From Diphasiastrum complanatum (Eukaryota; Streptophyta; Lycopodiopsida; Lycopodiales; Lycopodiaceae), in the NCBI GenBank assembly GCA_029204225.1, contig CM055100.1, forward strand, positions 845,709-909,708: a stretch of 64,000 nucleotides of DNA. Direction: 5' to 3'. Both the position numbers and the translations under genes were made by a program. The notes beneath the pieces are model-generated. The model did not search any database. It was not told where the DNA came from and saw nothing but the letters and a program-made list of their open reading frames with translations. Below are positions 1-11,324 of this stretch, one piece after another; position 1 is the stretch's first letter; each line of letters opens with the position of its first letter.

Positions 1-232
1 TGTGACAACCCAACGATGCCGGACAAAGCTGACCCTTGACCAGTGTTATTAGTAAGAGAAGGCTGTGGAATTCCAGTGATGGTTGGTAATGAAGACCCCA
101 CTCCTGAAGAGCCTTGCATGCTGTTAGCTGGCATTCCCGTCTGATTAAGCACTTGCTGCCTTTGAGGCTGCCCAGGTAACTGTAAGGTGTTAGCTTGACC
201 TTGGTTTCTCATTTGTTGCTGCATGAGAGACG
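1..232 (-). CDS. MED15: MED15 exon 4 (partial, Gln-rich linker)
   Basis: The frame is open from the acceptor TTGTTCAG (end at 233) to the window edge. The one-base carry-over from exon 3 gives an Ala codon followed by SLMQQQMRNQGQ. The rest is rich in Gln, Ser, Gly, Thr and Pro, typical of the low-complexity region after KIX in plant MED15. The exon's 3' end is outside the window. Confidence 0.82.
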
Positions 233-3200
233 CTGAACAAGAGACACACCTTAGTACGTTGGGAAAGAATTAACCTTAGGACATCTGTAGCATGAAAAAC
301 TGTAGAAAACAGTGAGAAACAAGCAAAACAAAGAAACATCCAGGCAATCTAAGCCTAAATGGCACAATATAAATTAGACCAATATGTCTCTGCTGCTAAA
401 CAAAATCGTATGCTTACATCATCTAAAGATGTTAGGGCACCCCTTCTCCTATTCTCCAATTGAACTTGTGGACAATAATACATGCTATCATCCTAAAGTG
501 GCTTCTCACACTATGAAAGCTTTGAAGGAAAAAACCTTGAGGGTGGCTAAGTTCAGTAACAAATCACAAGTATATCAACAAGAACAAAGTAGCTAAATTA
601 AGTTTTCGAGAAACGGATACCTGGGTCCGGCTGCTTGACAGGAGCCTGACCAGCCGTACCTGAGCTAGCTGCTGGGGGGTTGTTCAGACCACCTTGAGCT
701 TTTGTCTCCAACGAAAGCATTTTCACCGAGATTTTTCGAAGATAGTCTTGCTGCACATAAAATAATCATGGAATCACAGCTAAGCAAATCAAACTAATGT
801 ACTCTGTTTACTGGAAACAAGGGACAGGAATCAACCAACTTGCCAAGAGATGAACAATGGCAGATTCTAGAGAATATGGGAAACATGCTGCAAGCTAGAC
901 TATACAAAGCATCAAGGAATTAAGTACCTCTCCTCCTGATTCCCTATGTTCTGATTCAATAAACCGTCTTCTGCAATCATGTGGTACTACAGTCACGACG
1001 GTTTGACAGTTTAAACAAGTACAACCCTAAGAGGTAATATCATTTCTCTAGACATTTATGAACAGCATTCATTCATGCGGGCTATAATTGGTCCCTAGAA
1101 AGTGAATCACAGACCTAGCCCTGATTGGACCCAGACAACAAGAATACACCTGTAGAGCCTCTTGGAAGTAATGACTTCGACTTTGCTGTCCAAGGTGTTG
1201 TATCTATGTAATGTACAAAAAGTACAATGTAAAAATGGAATTTAAGAGTTGTGGTCAAAAAGTCGAAAACCAGTATGTCGTAAGTGACATGCAAAGTATC
1301 ACATAGAACAGGGAACTGACGATAGTACTGCACATAGAATGATAATTCATTACAGTTTCCATAAGAATCATGAAAAGACAACGCAATGGTTCATGAATTG
1401 CCAAATCATACCCTTTCAAACCACGATTCCAGCTCCAATAGGAATTGGCCAATTTAACCTGGGTATTTTTTTTCAACCAGCCTGTTGAGAAAAAAAGCCT
1501 AAACAGGCAGAATTTCCTGCCTGATCAGGCTATCTTATTTTTATTTTTTATGAAGAACTTTGGGGTTGCTTATTGGAGATGGAAGGGAGGAGAAAGAAGA
1601 GTGGAGATAGACAGAAGGATAGATTGGAGAGGAGATAGGTCATAGGAGAGATTGGAGGAGATAGAATGAGAGTGGACAAGATAGAAGACATTGGACAGTA
1701 TTAGGTATTTGAGAGTTTGATGTCCCTAGCATCAAGTGTGTCCCAAATAATGCTTAAGGTGGGAGTAGGCGATACCCGTAGATGGCCAATAGGGGGAGTT
1801 ACGACACATAGCAAGAGTGCCATGCAATTGCCCGTGATACATGAAAAGGCACATTCCATTCAAGGGGCGCTCAACTATACACAACATCGTCATGAGGCTA
1901 CAGTTGGGGTGATGTAGAGCACGTATTGGGTACCAAGCAAACAACTATTGTTTGGTGTTTATACATCTCTAATAGACCAAGCTCAAAAGGTAGGCCAAGG
2001 TGGATTGAATTGGTGCAAGGAATGTGCAACAAGGGAGAAGGCAAAATGGTTTCTTTCAACACTAAACTACATCGAGCTAAGTTGGTAAATGCTTTGCAAA
2101 AGCATAAACATAAGGATGTGGTGGTTGATCTACAATGTCAAATCTTCAACAATTGTTATGAACTGGAAACATTTTACCAATGAAGTAAACTCCAATGATA
2201 GTTTTTGAGGAAAGAGATAGAAGCAAACTATCCAAGAGTATAATTGAAAATCCAGTACCAAACGACTTTCCAACTTCTTCAAAGTGGTCAAATACCAAGT
2301 TATGGGAGAAACATCACATAGAGAAGGAAATGGACAACAATAATTAACGTAGAATGATGAATCATGACATACTCTAAAAGACTCATGATAATAACAAGTT
2401 TATCTAATGCCAAAACCTAAATACAAAGAAGCCTACATAAAATTGTGCTAAGCTAAGCTACCAAGCAATCCATCTACAAACAATGAGGCATTAAGTATTT
2501 ATGATTGGCTAGGAAGTCCAACAAGAGCCCTACGGAATTAATTGAGCTTATCCCAAAGCCCAATCACCAACAAGACTACGGGACCTTACCCTACCGCTAA
2601 AAGGGCCTAAAGGCCTAATCACGTGTCATTGTCTATTGACAAATGATAGTTGATGAGGTGTCAGATTCCAAGCATTTTTATTGTGATACCAAAAACTTCA
2701 ACGCTTAATCCCACTAGTGATTTGAGGTGACAGTTCAACTAGAAAGCACCTAGCTAGATCAGTGGTGAACTAGCTTAGATGGTTATGTTATTCTTAGCCC
2801 AAGATAATTTAATTAATTGACCATTTTAGTGTCTATGGTGGCAAGTGTGTGGGGCCCAAGGCACCTACCAACTATAATGGTAGACCTACAAGGTACTATC
2901 TTATGTTGCAAATCTCTTCTACTTGTGTAGTAATTATTGGAATAAAACATCATGTGTTGCATTGAGCCATCGCTAAGATCTCTTCCTTTTATAAGTGAAC
3001 TGCTATCGATGAGTTATGTATTGTGTCACCAGTAGATCTTGAATGATATTGAGTGTTTGCTCAAGATACTTAAAAAAATGGCATGTGTGCGTGATCTGAA
3101 TTTCCAGCATTCAATATCAGAGTCGATACTAGTAATGTGCACCTGCAAGAGTTAAGAGTTTCATGAGCAATAAGAGCTCTTGAGAGTTTATGTGATTGAG

Positions 3201-5996
3201 CACTTGTGTAACTAGGTCCAAACAGTGCCCACCCTGTGTTGTCTCATGTGTGTCTCATGAGGAGAGATTGCTCGTGTTATAATAGTGAGGGAATTTTCTC
3301 TATGAGAGAGCAATGGGTTTTCTTTCTAGTCTTTGAGCCAGAACCTACTTTTGGGTGGAAAATCAAATTGTACCAAAAAGTACAAGCTACATCAACCTCT
3401 ACCAGCACCTGGCAAGCCGTTAACACAAGAGAATCATACTCAAGTGTAGAAGTCAAGGTCCAAGGACTAGAAGAAGTATCAACTCAAGTTTCTGGATGTT
3501 TTGAGTATCTAAGGAGCAATCAATGCCATCTGAAATATGCTTTTTGAATTCTCTCCAAAAAAATTTCAGAGTCAAGACAAGCTCAAAGAAATAATGAAGC
3601 ATAAGCTAAACATCCTACACATATAGATACTAGAAGATATAATTCTCTATCATCCTTGTCAACTACTAATAAACAATTTCTCAAGAATCCTATATCTTGA
3701 ATCTATTGCATTCATATGTAATAGAATGCCACAGGGTGGGTGTTTGGGCAATTATTGTCTTGATACAGGTTTGAAGACTCAAAATACTTCCTTTTACAAA
3801 CATATGGCCTGTGAAAGTACATCGACCTTTGTTATACCATTCTCTAAGAATGAATAATAATGTCCAGTTACAAATCCTCAAACCAAGGGTATATTTTGAT
3901 TGTCACCATATCAGCGCAACATCATACCCGACAAAAACTTTCTACTAATTGAAACCTATTACCCGTTGATGATTTCAGTAGGTGATAGACAAATGAAAAT
4001 GATTTAACACAATCTCACTAGAAAAGACTACTTAACATAGATATGTAGTACAGATAAAAAACCTGATCAGTTGCTGTCTGGAATATTTTCTCCTCAAAAC
4101 GCAAAGCAATCTTGTAAAGTTCACTCATGCCCTCGTGTCCTGAAACTGGCATATGCTTCTGTAAAGTATCCATTCTGCAAACAAACCATAAGAAGGGAAT
4201 GATTAAATTCCACAACTTGGTTTCTAGTCAGCTTGACAAAAACTTTTCAGATTTTGTTGATCCATGGACAACACAGCGCAAAAAGAAATATGCTTGTAAC
4301 ACTCAAAATCCAAGCAAAAAATTTCTTCGGAGAAAGTCATAACCCAAAGTAAGAAGGTTGTCTTTGTGTTTGCTCAATCTACCAAGTTGAGTGAACGTAT
4401 AGAGCATGCCCTTAATTGTAAAAAATTGCTTGCAAACTTATCATGCTTCTGATGACTTGCATTATGCCAAATGTCACACTACACAGTCTTTGAATGATTG
4501 GTATGTTGGCATTAAACCTCAAACACGATGTCCTGAGTTCTCACCCTAAGTGCATGATAGCAACATTCTAAATCTGGAAATGATTCAAACTCTGAAGTCA
4601 TAACAATAACAGTTTCAGTGATCTTATATTTATACACACATAGGGAGCTCCAGAATCGAAACTGATTAGCTTAAATGCGAAGGAAAGTCTAAATGTTGAA
4701 CGGAGTTTATAATTGAACAACGCCAACATAACAGATTGACGTGGGAAATACTATATCAAATTTCTCCTCAAAAAAATCTCAAAATACTTAACAGACTACT
4801 CTTACCAGAGTAGCTACATCACAAATACTCTCCTCTTATAAATACAAACAGATCCACTATTTGCAGAAAGGGAGGAAATAAGGTGATTGAATGACCACAG
4901 TTGTGCCCGTAACGGCACACCTCCATTCTAAAAGGTTTGATTTTATGGAGAACAATAGTATCTCATACCACACCATCTGTTATTCGGAAGAATGTTAATC
5001 TATTGGCTTACACATATAGGATGAGCCTGATTTTCTTTTCAGTTGGTCTCAGCACTTGAAGACAGTCTTATCCAACTCTTTCGTCTCAACCACTCGTATC
5101 CAGCTCAGCTATAGCCTCCGTGAAATGAAAAGCATTTCTTGTAACTAGGATCTACTTTCTTATAAAAATCAATCACTTTTCCTCCATATCAATATATGGC
5201 AATACTTGTTGAAAGCGCATAATAGAGTCTCGTCCCTCTGCAGAACTCTCTTGCCTTCGGCAAAAATTAAGAGTAAAAGAATCTCTTGGCTAATAACTTT
5301 TACAATTACTGAATAAATCCTCATATTAACAGGAAAAATCTGAAGGCGTCACAATCTATAAGAAAATGCATAAATAATCACACTATTCCATCATACTGAA
5401 ATCGTGGATTTCATTTTCGTTGAAAATCCTCATTGTGCGGTCGAAATCTAGACCTCAAGGAGAGACAAGGAAGCCTTCACGAACACGCCACTTATCGGAA
5501 GACACAATATTACATATATATCCTTCTCGTGCAAGAAGTTACTAGTACAAACGTAACATGCGGAGGGAAACAAGTGGCACAGCCATCAAAGAAGTCGTTT
5601 CTAAACTAGCGCAAAGAACCCCTAGCTTTCACGCAAACAGAAATACATCATATCGTGAATCGGTTGGAGACATTATTGGTGATATCATGAATCAGTTCAT
5701 AATATCAAGACTGAGTTTGTGATAACCTGAATCGGTGGTAATATTCTGAATCTGTTAGTGATATAATAAATCTGTCCGTGATATTACGAATCTGTTAGTA
5801 GCAGTGCTAATATGAATCTGTTAGTAGATATTAAGTAACTAAGCAACCGAAAAAACCAAACACGTTCAGCCAAGTGAACAGATACTTTACTTCTAAACCA
5901 TAATGCTCTCAAAACTACCGGAAGTGAGCCTCACATTCTCCTGACGATCTTTGTCCGGGAATCTTGAGCCAGAGTTGCTCTCCAATTATTATCCAT
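1..5996 (-). CDS. MED15: MED15 (Mediator tail subunit 15), 5' part, four exons, runs off the left edge
   Basis: Subunit 15 of the Mediator complex acts in the nucleus, where its N-terminal KIX domain binds activation domains and links them to RNA polymerase II. Splicing 5996-5935, 4174-4063, 750-621 and 232-1 gives one open frame. It starts MDNNWRATLAQDSR, continues through MDTLQKHMPVSG and RFEEKIFQTATDQ, then QDYLRKISVKMLSLETK. This matches the plant MED15 KIX domain in order and spacing (about residues 5-80). A Gln/Ser/Gly/Pro-rich linker follows, as in plant MED15. All three introns (1760, 3312 and 388 nt) have GT-AG ends and keep phase. Family members run to well over a thousand residues, so most of the gene lies left of base 1. 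The start was chosen because MDNNW is the conserved plant N-terminus. Assignment is by recognition of family sequence, not by a search; a MED15-like paralogue with the same KIX is the alternative. Confidence 0.9.
621..750 (-). CDS. MED15: MED15 exon 3 (end of KIX domain and start of linker)
   Basis: The exon has 130 nt and encodes residues 59-101 plus one base. QDYLRKISVKMLSLETK is the last KIX helix. It is followed by a Pro/Ala/Gly-rich linker ending KQPDP. The acceptor is TTATGTGCAG and the donor is GTATCC. The 3.3-kb intron before it splits the KIX domain. Confidence 0.9.
751..4062 (-). other. MED15 intron 2 (3312 nt)
   Basis: This is intron sequence on the MED15 strand. It contains a purine-rich stretch at about 1560-1700 (GGAGA/GATAGA units) and several short ORFs without recognisable protein content. 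I see no clear transposon domain in it. Its length matches a repeat-rich genome. Confidence 0.75.
4063..4174 (-). CDS. MED15: MED15 exon 2 (core of KIX domain)
   Basis: The exon has 112 nt and encodes residues 21 (split codon) to 58. It carries KIX helices with the motifs MDTLQKHMP, GHEGMSELYKIA and RFEEKIF. The acceptor is TTTGTTTGCAG just above 4174 and the donor is GTTTTT below 4063. The exon ends in phase 0 after TATDQ. Confidence 0.9.
4175..5934 (-). other. MED15 intron 1 (1760 nt)
   Basis: This first intron separates the 62-nt first coding exon from the KIX core exon. It is AT-rich and holds an imperfect tandem repeat near its 5' end (5652-5845). No coding content is recognised. Confidence 0.75.
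5652..5845. repeat. Imperfect minisatellite in MED15 intron 1
   Basis: Variants of GTGATATTACGAATCTGTTA occur at least six times in about 190 bp, with units of about 20-35 bp. The shared core is GAATC(T/G)GTTAGT plus GATATNA. It begins about 90 bp inside the intron from the donor of exon 1. Confidence 0.65.
5935..5996 (-). CDS. MED15: MED15 exon 1 (coding part)
   Basis: This exon encodes residues 1-20 plus two bases of codon 21. The ATG complement is at 5994-5996. The donor GTGAGG follows at 5934-5929. The exon ends AGGAGAAT, and joining it to the A at 4174 restores an ATA codon, so the protein reads IVRR-I-MDTL, as expected for the first KIX helix. Confidence 0.88.
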
Positions 5997-6450
5997 CTTC
6001 AATCAACTGAAGATGAACCAAAACTTTACATACAGATCCAATTCTTTTACAGCAAAACTACACTGCCAAACCTCCAAAGCTCCCCTACACCATCAACGGC
6101 AGAACCGGCCTAATAATACTTCACATATGCCATCGCCAGCCATCGCATGCTCGTCCGTCTTCCTTCCTCCACGCCCTTGTTTCATCGTCAGAGATAGGAT
6201 CGTGTCGAAAAATGAGAGAGACGATGCGGAAGGGGGCGTGAAGGAGAGTAGGCCCTGTAGATGCCAGCCACGTGTCGGGCGCGATGGAGACGTGGCCGAA
6301 AGTGAACGGCTGTAAGCAGATCCAACGGTAGCGGCACTAGAAATAATAAGTCGTAGGAAGAATCGTTGGCCACAACACGCCAATAATAATCCGGAGGTGC
6401 CAGGACAGGCCTACCGCCTTGGCCCAATCATATTATGACACGTGTTGATG
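5997..6450 (-). promoter_or_regulatory. Putative 5' UTR and promoter of MED15 with three ACGT-core boxes
   Basis: The region directly upstream of the MED15 ATG becomes more GC-rich between 6110 and 6430 than its surroundings. It contains CCACGTGTC (6268-6276), GACGTGGC (6289-6296) and ACACGTGT (6438-6445). These are G-box/ABRE-type cores recognised by bZIP and bHLH factors. No TATA box could be assigned with confidence and the transcription start is unknown. Confidence 0.5.
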
Positions 6451-6462
6451 GTACAGTATAAC

Positions 6463-6568
6463 AATTAATGTAAACTTGGGGCAAGACCAACTTTTATTTG
6501 GGATGTATACAAACAAATTAATGTAAACTTGCGGCAAGACCAACTTTTATTTGGGGTGTATACAAACA
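6463..6568. repeat. Two-copy tandem duplication, 53-bp unit
   Basis: AATTAATGTAAACTTG begins at 6463 and again at 6516. Both copies continue through CAAGACCAACTTTTATTTGG with only a few substitutions. Confidence 0.85.
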
Positions 6569-6879
6569 AATGATCCCTAGAGTCCAAATGTCGATGATCC
6601 CTAGTCATCTATTTTAACACGGAGATAATCTACATGTTCCACAATGAGTTTCATGCAATAGAAGTAACCTAGGTTAGGTTAAAAGTGAGTGTGTAACTGT
6701 ATCATAAGATTAATGTATTAAGTAGCGAAAGCGGCAAGGGGCTTGCTTATTACTGGCACCTATGTCGAGCTCCGTATGGGACAAGGCATATAGGGGAGCT
6801 ATTGTAGAGCACTCCCCCTTCTGGTTACTAAACATAGTTGTCAATAGGAAGCAAAGTTTCCATATGGTTGCATGATATA

Positions 6880-6969
6880 ATGTATCATGTGTCAACGTCT
6901 CATCACATGACTAGTCAATATTAAATGTATTATGTGCCAACGTGTCTTCACATGCCTGGTCAATATTAA
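6880..6969. repeat. Two-copy tandem duplication, 45-bp unit, with a third partial copy
   Basis: The units start ATGTATCATGTGTCAACG (6880) and ATGTATTATGTGCCAACG (6925). Each ends GGTCAATATTAA or AGTCAATATTAA. An ATGTATTAT stub starts a third copy at 6970. Confidence 0.8.
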
Positions 6970-7254
6970 ATGTATTATCCGAGGGATGGCTCTAACTACT
7001 TCTCTTCATCACTTTCTACATTGGCACACTGTCCTTCAATCAATATTATCTACATCATTTATTTACTCGGGCTTTCGCGGTCTATGTCATTTCTATATAT
7101 GAATTGATCCCTTAATGCATGCATGCATTGCTCATAAAAATGCAAGTGATGTATCCCCAACCTTCAATTTCTTCATTGAACTTTATTAAGGCGAATTTTT
7201 TAGATGGTTAATTTTGTGATGCTTACATAATTATTCCACTAAATTCTAAACCAA

Positions 7255-7419
7255 TTGGGTGGTTGCCAGATTTTGTTGATTCCTTGTAAGCAATGCCCCA
7301 CGGGATTCTTGCCCATTGCCACATTCTTCAAACATGCATTTGGGTGGTTGCCAGATTTTGTCTAGTAAGCAATGCTCCACGGGATCATTGCCCATTGCCA
7401 CATCTTCAAACATGCAATT
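7255..7419. repeat. Two-copy tandem duplication, 85-bp unit
   Basis: TTGGGTGGTTGCCAGATTTT begins at 7255 and 7340. The copies share GTAAGCAATGC, CCACGGGAT and CTTCAAACATGCA blocks, with small indels. No protein is evident in either strand. Confidence 0.85.
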
Positions 7420-8210
7420 TAATGCATTCTCCCTTAAAGATATTGATCTTGGCCCCATCTATAGCTACATACACATCATAAGGGAGGTGTCGAAGACCAT
7501 GTTCGATTGTTGAATAATTTACTTGTTCATATGGAATCACATTAAGATGATTCTTGTTCTTTTGTTAAAATGTTCTGGAATCAAGTTTGCTTATTGAATA
7601 AGTCTAGTGCTTATGTGGAAGGAACCTTGAAAGTCTCCTTTGTGGTCATCATGTTGAGCAAGTTGAGCAAATTACTAAGGACATGGTCTATCAAAAGCTA
7701 AAATTCTAATAGGCCAATTCAACTTCAGGGGAGTAAGATAAGTCTCCTTTTAGCACATTATGCCAAACACTTATGTTTGTCCACACCTTAATCTTGTGTT
7801 TTGCCTAAGCTAGTCTAATATAGTGAGAATATGGAACGTTTTCTAGCCAATTTAATCTAGTCTAGTCTAGTACAATGAGAATGTGGAGAGTTTCCTAGAT
7901 TCATTCAACCTAGTGGCTTTTCTTTTTGTCTCAACAATCTAGTGGGTTTTGAACTTTATACCTTTTGTAGATGCCAACTTTGTACTTGAGCTTCTCCTTT
8001 CAACTTTCTCAACCCTTTATATCTACGCCTTGCTCGTCACTTACCATTGGTTATCTTAGCTTTCAATCTTTTTCAATTTTCTAACCACCTTGTTTGCCTC
8101 TCATAAATATGTGTCATTCCATTCCTTACTATTTTGAATAAGCTTTGGCAATTCTATACACATTTTACTATTTTGAAGCTGTCAATTACACTTTGCATTC
8201 CTAATGAAAG
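7420..8210. other. No gene recognised
   Basis: AT-rich DNA with pyrimidine-rich tracts (7920-8110). It lies just downstream, on the minus strand, of the copia gag relic at 8211-8450 and may be further decayed element sequence. No pol motif could be read. Confidence 0.4.
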
Positions 8211-8450
8211 TCAATTTGTAATGATGATGTCTTTCACTGACAAGTTGATAAAGGTCAAAGCTCTTCTCGCCTTCCTGTCGAAAACTTGAATGTCCACTTC
8301 ATTTGACAGTCTTCTCTCATCACTTGTGATGACATCCCATAGTTCCTTCTCTATCAGTATGTTTTTCATTTTGAATTTCCACACTACATAGTTGGAAATC
8401 TCGTCCAATTTGTTATATTCGCTCAAAATGGACTCTCCCATGTTTGACAT
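8211..8450 (-). pseudogene. Ty1/copia gag N-terminal fragment
   Basis: This 79-codon frame carries the copia gag (UBN2/DUF4219-like) signature NYVVWKFKMKNILIEKELWD followed by DRKARRALTFINLS. The typical pattern is LDGxNYxxWKxxMxxxL. The rest of gag and all of pol are missing. It probably belongs to a decayed minus-strand element whose primer-binding site is at 9696-9708, although the 1.2 kb between them is longer than a usual leader. Confidence 0.7.
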
Positions 8451-9695
8451 CCCAAAATTGTCTAAAACTGCAACCGTAGGCTAAAAGATATGTTTTGAGT
8501 ACAAGGGTGACGTCAATAACTTGTTTTGATGACCTGCTAAAATTTCACACCAGGGCGTCCAGTTGCTTAGGTGACGTTTCGCAAGCCAAGTCACTCTCCA
8601 AACGTGAAATGCTTTTCACCTCGCACTCCAGACTCCCGCTCCTTGAAAGGGGCAAAAGAGATTTGACATCCATTGAGCACGTTCTTTGCTACAATCACTC
8701 TATTTTGCAGTACCGTACTTGCGGATACAGTCTGGGTGCCTTTCGTTTGGAGTCCGTAGCCCTTCGTTTGGGTCAAAACGAATAAAGGACTAGAAAATAA
8801 GGACATTTTGAATTTTTGAACTGTTTATGACCCAACTCCAATTTCAGTTTGAATTTTTTTAATGAAGTTGAAGTGTATTCTGCACTTCAACTCCCTTTAG
8901 ACTTCTTCAAGGCACCTTCTACTCTCATCCATTGGTCTAACTTAATCCAATGGCCGTAGTGCCTCATCTCCACCATTAATCCTCATGGAGACTAATCAGA
9001 TGGATGTAATTCAATCTGTGCGCGAGCTCACGACTCCTCCTATGTTCACTAAACACCTCGAAACACTACGGTTCCACCGCGCATGAGCTCATGGCCTCCT
9101 TCACGAGCTTTCTTCTATCTTCTGAAGCTTTTATCTATGGCAGCCACCCAAGGATAAGTTGATCCAGCTCCATTTACAGGCTGTGGCCAGCCACGGCCCT
9201 CTGGCTAGTGCTTCAGACTGCTAGGGTGCCCTTGATCCTGCTTTTACATATCAGAAAATGGTCTCCTGCAGCTCAAGATCCAAACTTTTGTACTTCCAAA
9301 CCCTAGTCCAGGGTTTTCCTTGGAAATATTGAACTTGGCTAACTGTTTATAGCTCTTTGTCTGGCTAATCCTCTTTCTTTGAGGTCACCCTACAACAAAC
9401 AGTCTCTTGCTTCAAACCCTTCGTAAATCGATGTCCGATTGGATGCACACCAACTGCAAACACCAAGCAGCTTCTTTACAAAGTTCCACCTCTCTGCTTT
9501 TTGGATTCAACTGACAAGTCATATTTTTGAACCCTCTTACAATTTTAAGATTGGCAAGCTTCTGTATGCTAGAAACCGTGCACCAGTGCTTTACTTTCTA
9601 TCTTCAACCTGCTGTAGACCCCGAACTCTCAGAAAACTTCTCTTGTCTCGAAGCTCTCTTCAACGGCGACACTGTACTGTGTACATTCCCTGTAC
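8451..9695. other. No gene recognised; putative leader or flank of a decayed copia element
   Basis: The stretch holds only short frames without recognisable domains. It separates the gag relic from the minus-strand PBS. It is richer in C and T on the plus strand than the flanks. Confidence 0.35.
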
Positions 9696-9708
9696 GGCTC
9701 TGATACCA
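9696..9708 (-). other. Retrotransposon primer-binding site (initiator tRNA-Met type)
   Basis: Read on the minus strand this is TGGTATCAGAGCC, complementary to the 3' end of plant initiator tRNA-Met. This is the standard copia PBS. It implies a 5' LTR at higher coordinates. Confidence 0.7.
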
Positions 9709-9990
9709 ACTTAGAATTTGCTTCAAACAGGATTACAGATCATGCTACACAATTACACAGACAGAAAACACTCTCCACACCAAGCTTTCGTAGCAACTGT
9801 ATTTCTCAAAACCAAAATACATTGTACATATAATTCTTCACTATGGCAACCCATGCATGGCCCATGTTGCCGTTGACGGGATGCGTGTCCCGTCGACTCG
9901 CCTCGTGGCAAGGCCAACTGATCCTTATCCACTGATAGGACCCACTGTAAAGTAACACAATAGATCTACTTTAATTCTAATTGTGTGTGT
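9709..9990 (-). mobile_element. Probable degraded LTR next to a minus-strand PBS
   Basis: The position directly above the PBS implies an LTR. The junction reads AAGT rather than the usual CA, so the exact end is uncertain. No second copy was found in the window, so its outer border is a guess. Confidence 0.35.
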
Positions 9991-11110
9991 CAGTAAAATT
10001 TGACTAATTTTAAAAAAAAACCAACACAACTTATGCTTCAGTAATTAAAACTCAATTTTCTTTTTCTTTTTACATATGAGCTAAGCACTAGCTAATAGTA
10101 TAATACCCACCACTACATATTTGATCCTAACATGAATCTAAAAGAATGAAAGACATTAGGAATAGGGCATGCAAATAAACAAAGCCCAAGCCTATAGTGA
10201 ATCTAGCAAAATTGAAGGTCTCTCAGTTGAGTATTATTGCATTAGGCACAACCTTTAAGTATTGGTCATTTGTCTCATGATTTTTACCTTAATAAAAGGC
10301 CTCAAATTCTCCCCCTACAAAGGGATGTTGAAGTCATTTTTTATACTGAGTTGAGTAGCCTTTAGTCATTTGCAAGAAGCCCAAAAATTTGAGCATTTAG
10401 TCAAATGATTATTCAATTTGCAACTATGACATCTTTCGAATATTTGTCGTTTGGCTCATGGTTTTGCCTAGATGTAAAAACATGTATCTCTTGCAATGAT
10501 TGAGGCATATTGTATGGTATTTGTTGTGTTCTCAACTAACTATGATTATGTTGGACTAGCTATGTATTTATTTTTTTGAGGTTAGCATATGATAGTTGGT
10601 ACATGACCTAGGATTGAGGGATGTCTTTAGTGGTGAGGGGATTTGAAACCAAGGACTTGAGTTAACTCATAGAACCACTAGAATGGACTTATAGTGTGGA
10701 GTTGTTAATTCCATAGGCACTTTTGGAATATGGTTTCCATTGTAGCTGTATTAGTGGATTTCAACATTCATTCATTTCCTAGGTGAATGACCTTATAGAT
10801 TCACCTAGACTCAACTATAAGATCTTTGGATTGGAGGTAGGCCATGATATTACATGACATCACCATCACCCCATGATTGTGACCTAAGTGAGAGATCTTG
10901 GATTTTGATTATGGAGTAACTCCCACTCCGGTGGAGCATAGATTCACTTTATGGTTGGGTTTGGTTATTTGCGTGCCATATTGCTATTGTCCTTCACTCT
11001 TTCAAGTCCATGTTACGATCAAATTGGTAGTGGATATTATACTATTAGCTATTGTTTAGCTCATTTGTAAAAATAAAATTGACTTCGAGGTTTATTTACT
11101 TCAAACATCA

Positions 11111-11112
<2 letters not shown>
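9991..11112. other. No gene recognised
   Basis: AT-rich DNA without recognisable coding domains. Its right end leads into the TG microsatellite and the leader of the copia remnant starting near 11210, so part may be decayed LTR sequence. Confidence 0.4.

Positions 11113-11169
<57 letters not shown>
11113..11169. repeat. (TG)n microsatellite, about 28 units
   Basis: An uninterrupted TG run of 57 bases. It is able to form Z-DNA and is likely polymorphic. Confidence 0.97.
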
Positions 11170-11174
<5 letters not shown>

Positions 11175-11324
11175 AAAGGATTAGTCATATTCTTATCAAA
11201 GCACACTTGCTCTTAATCTTCAATTTGTGGTATTAAATTTCAGTATCAGATAATTGATTTCCATTGTAGCGTCGCATGGTATCATTCTTAGAGCTATTAA
11301 TTTATCGACAAATTAAAATTCTAG

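Noticed and set aside
1717-2183. Several 66-85 codon frames in MED15 intron 2
   Set aside because: They lie inside the intron defined by matching MED15 exons and show no known domain.
5652-5845. Possible CRISPR-like array
   Set aside because: Units are imperfect, spacers are not of constant size, and the location is a plant intron.
6013-6427. Three overlapping frames of 79-100 codons on both strands
   Set aside because: They overlap the presumed MED15 promoter and 5' UTR. The length comes from GC-rich composition, and no domain is seen.
9696-9708. tRNA-Met-like sequences at several places
   Set aside because: Only the 12-15 nt complementary to the tRNA 3' end are present next to LTR ends, so these are primer-binding sites and not tRNA genes.
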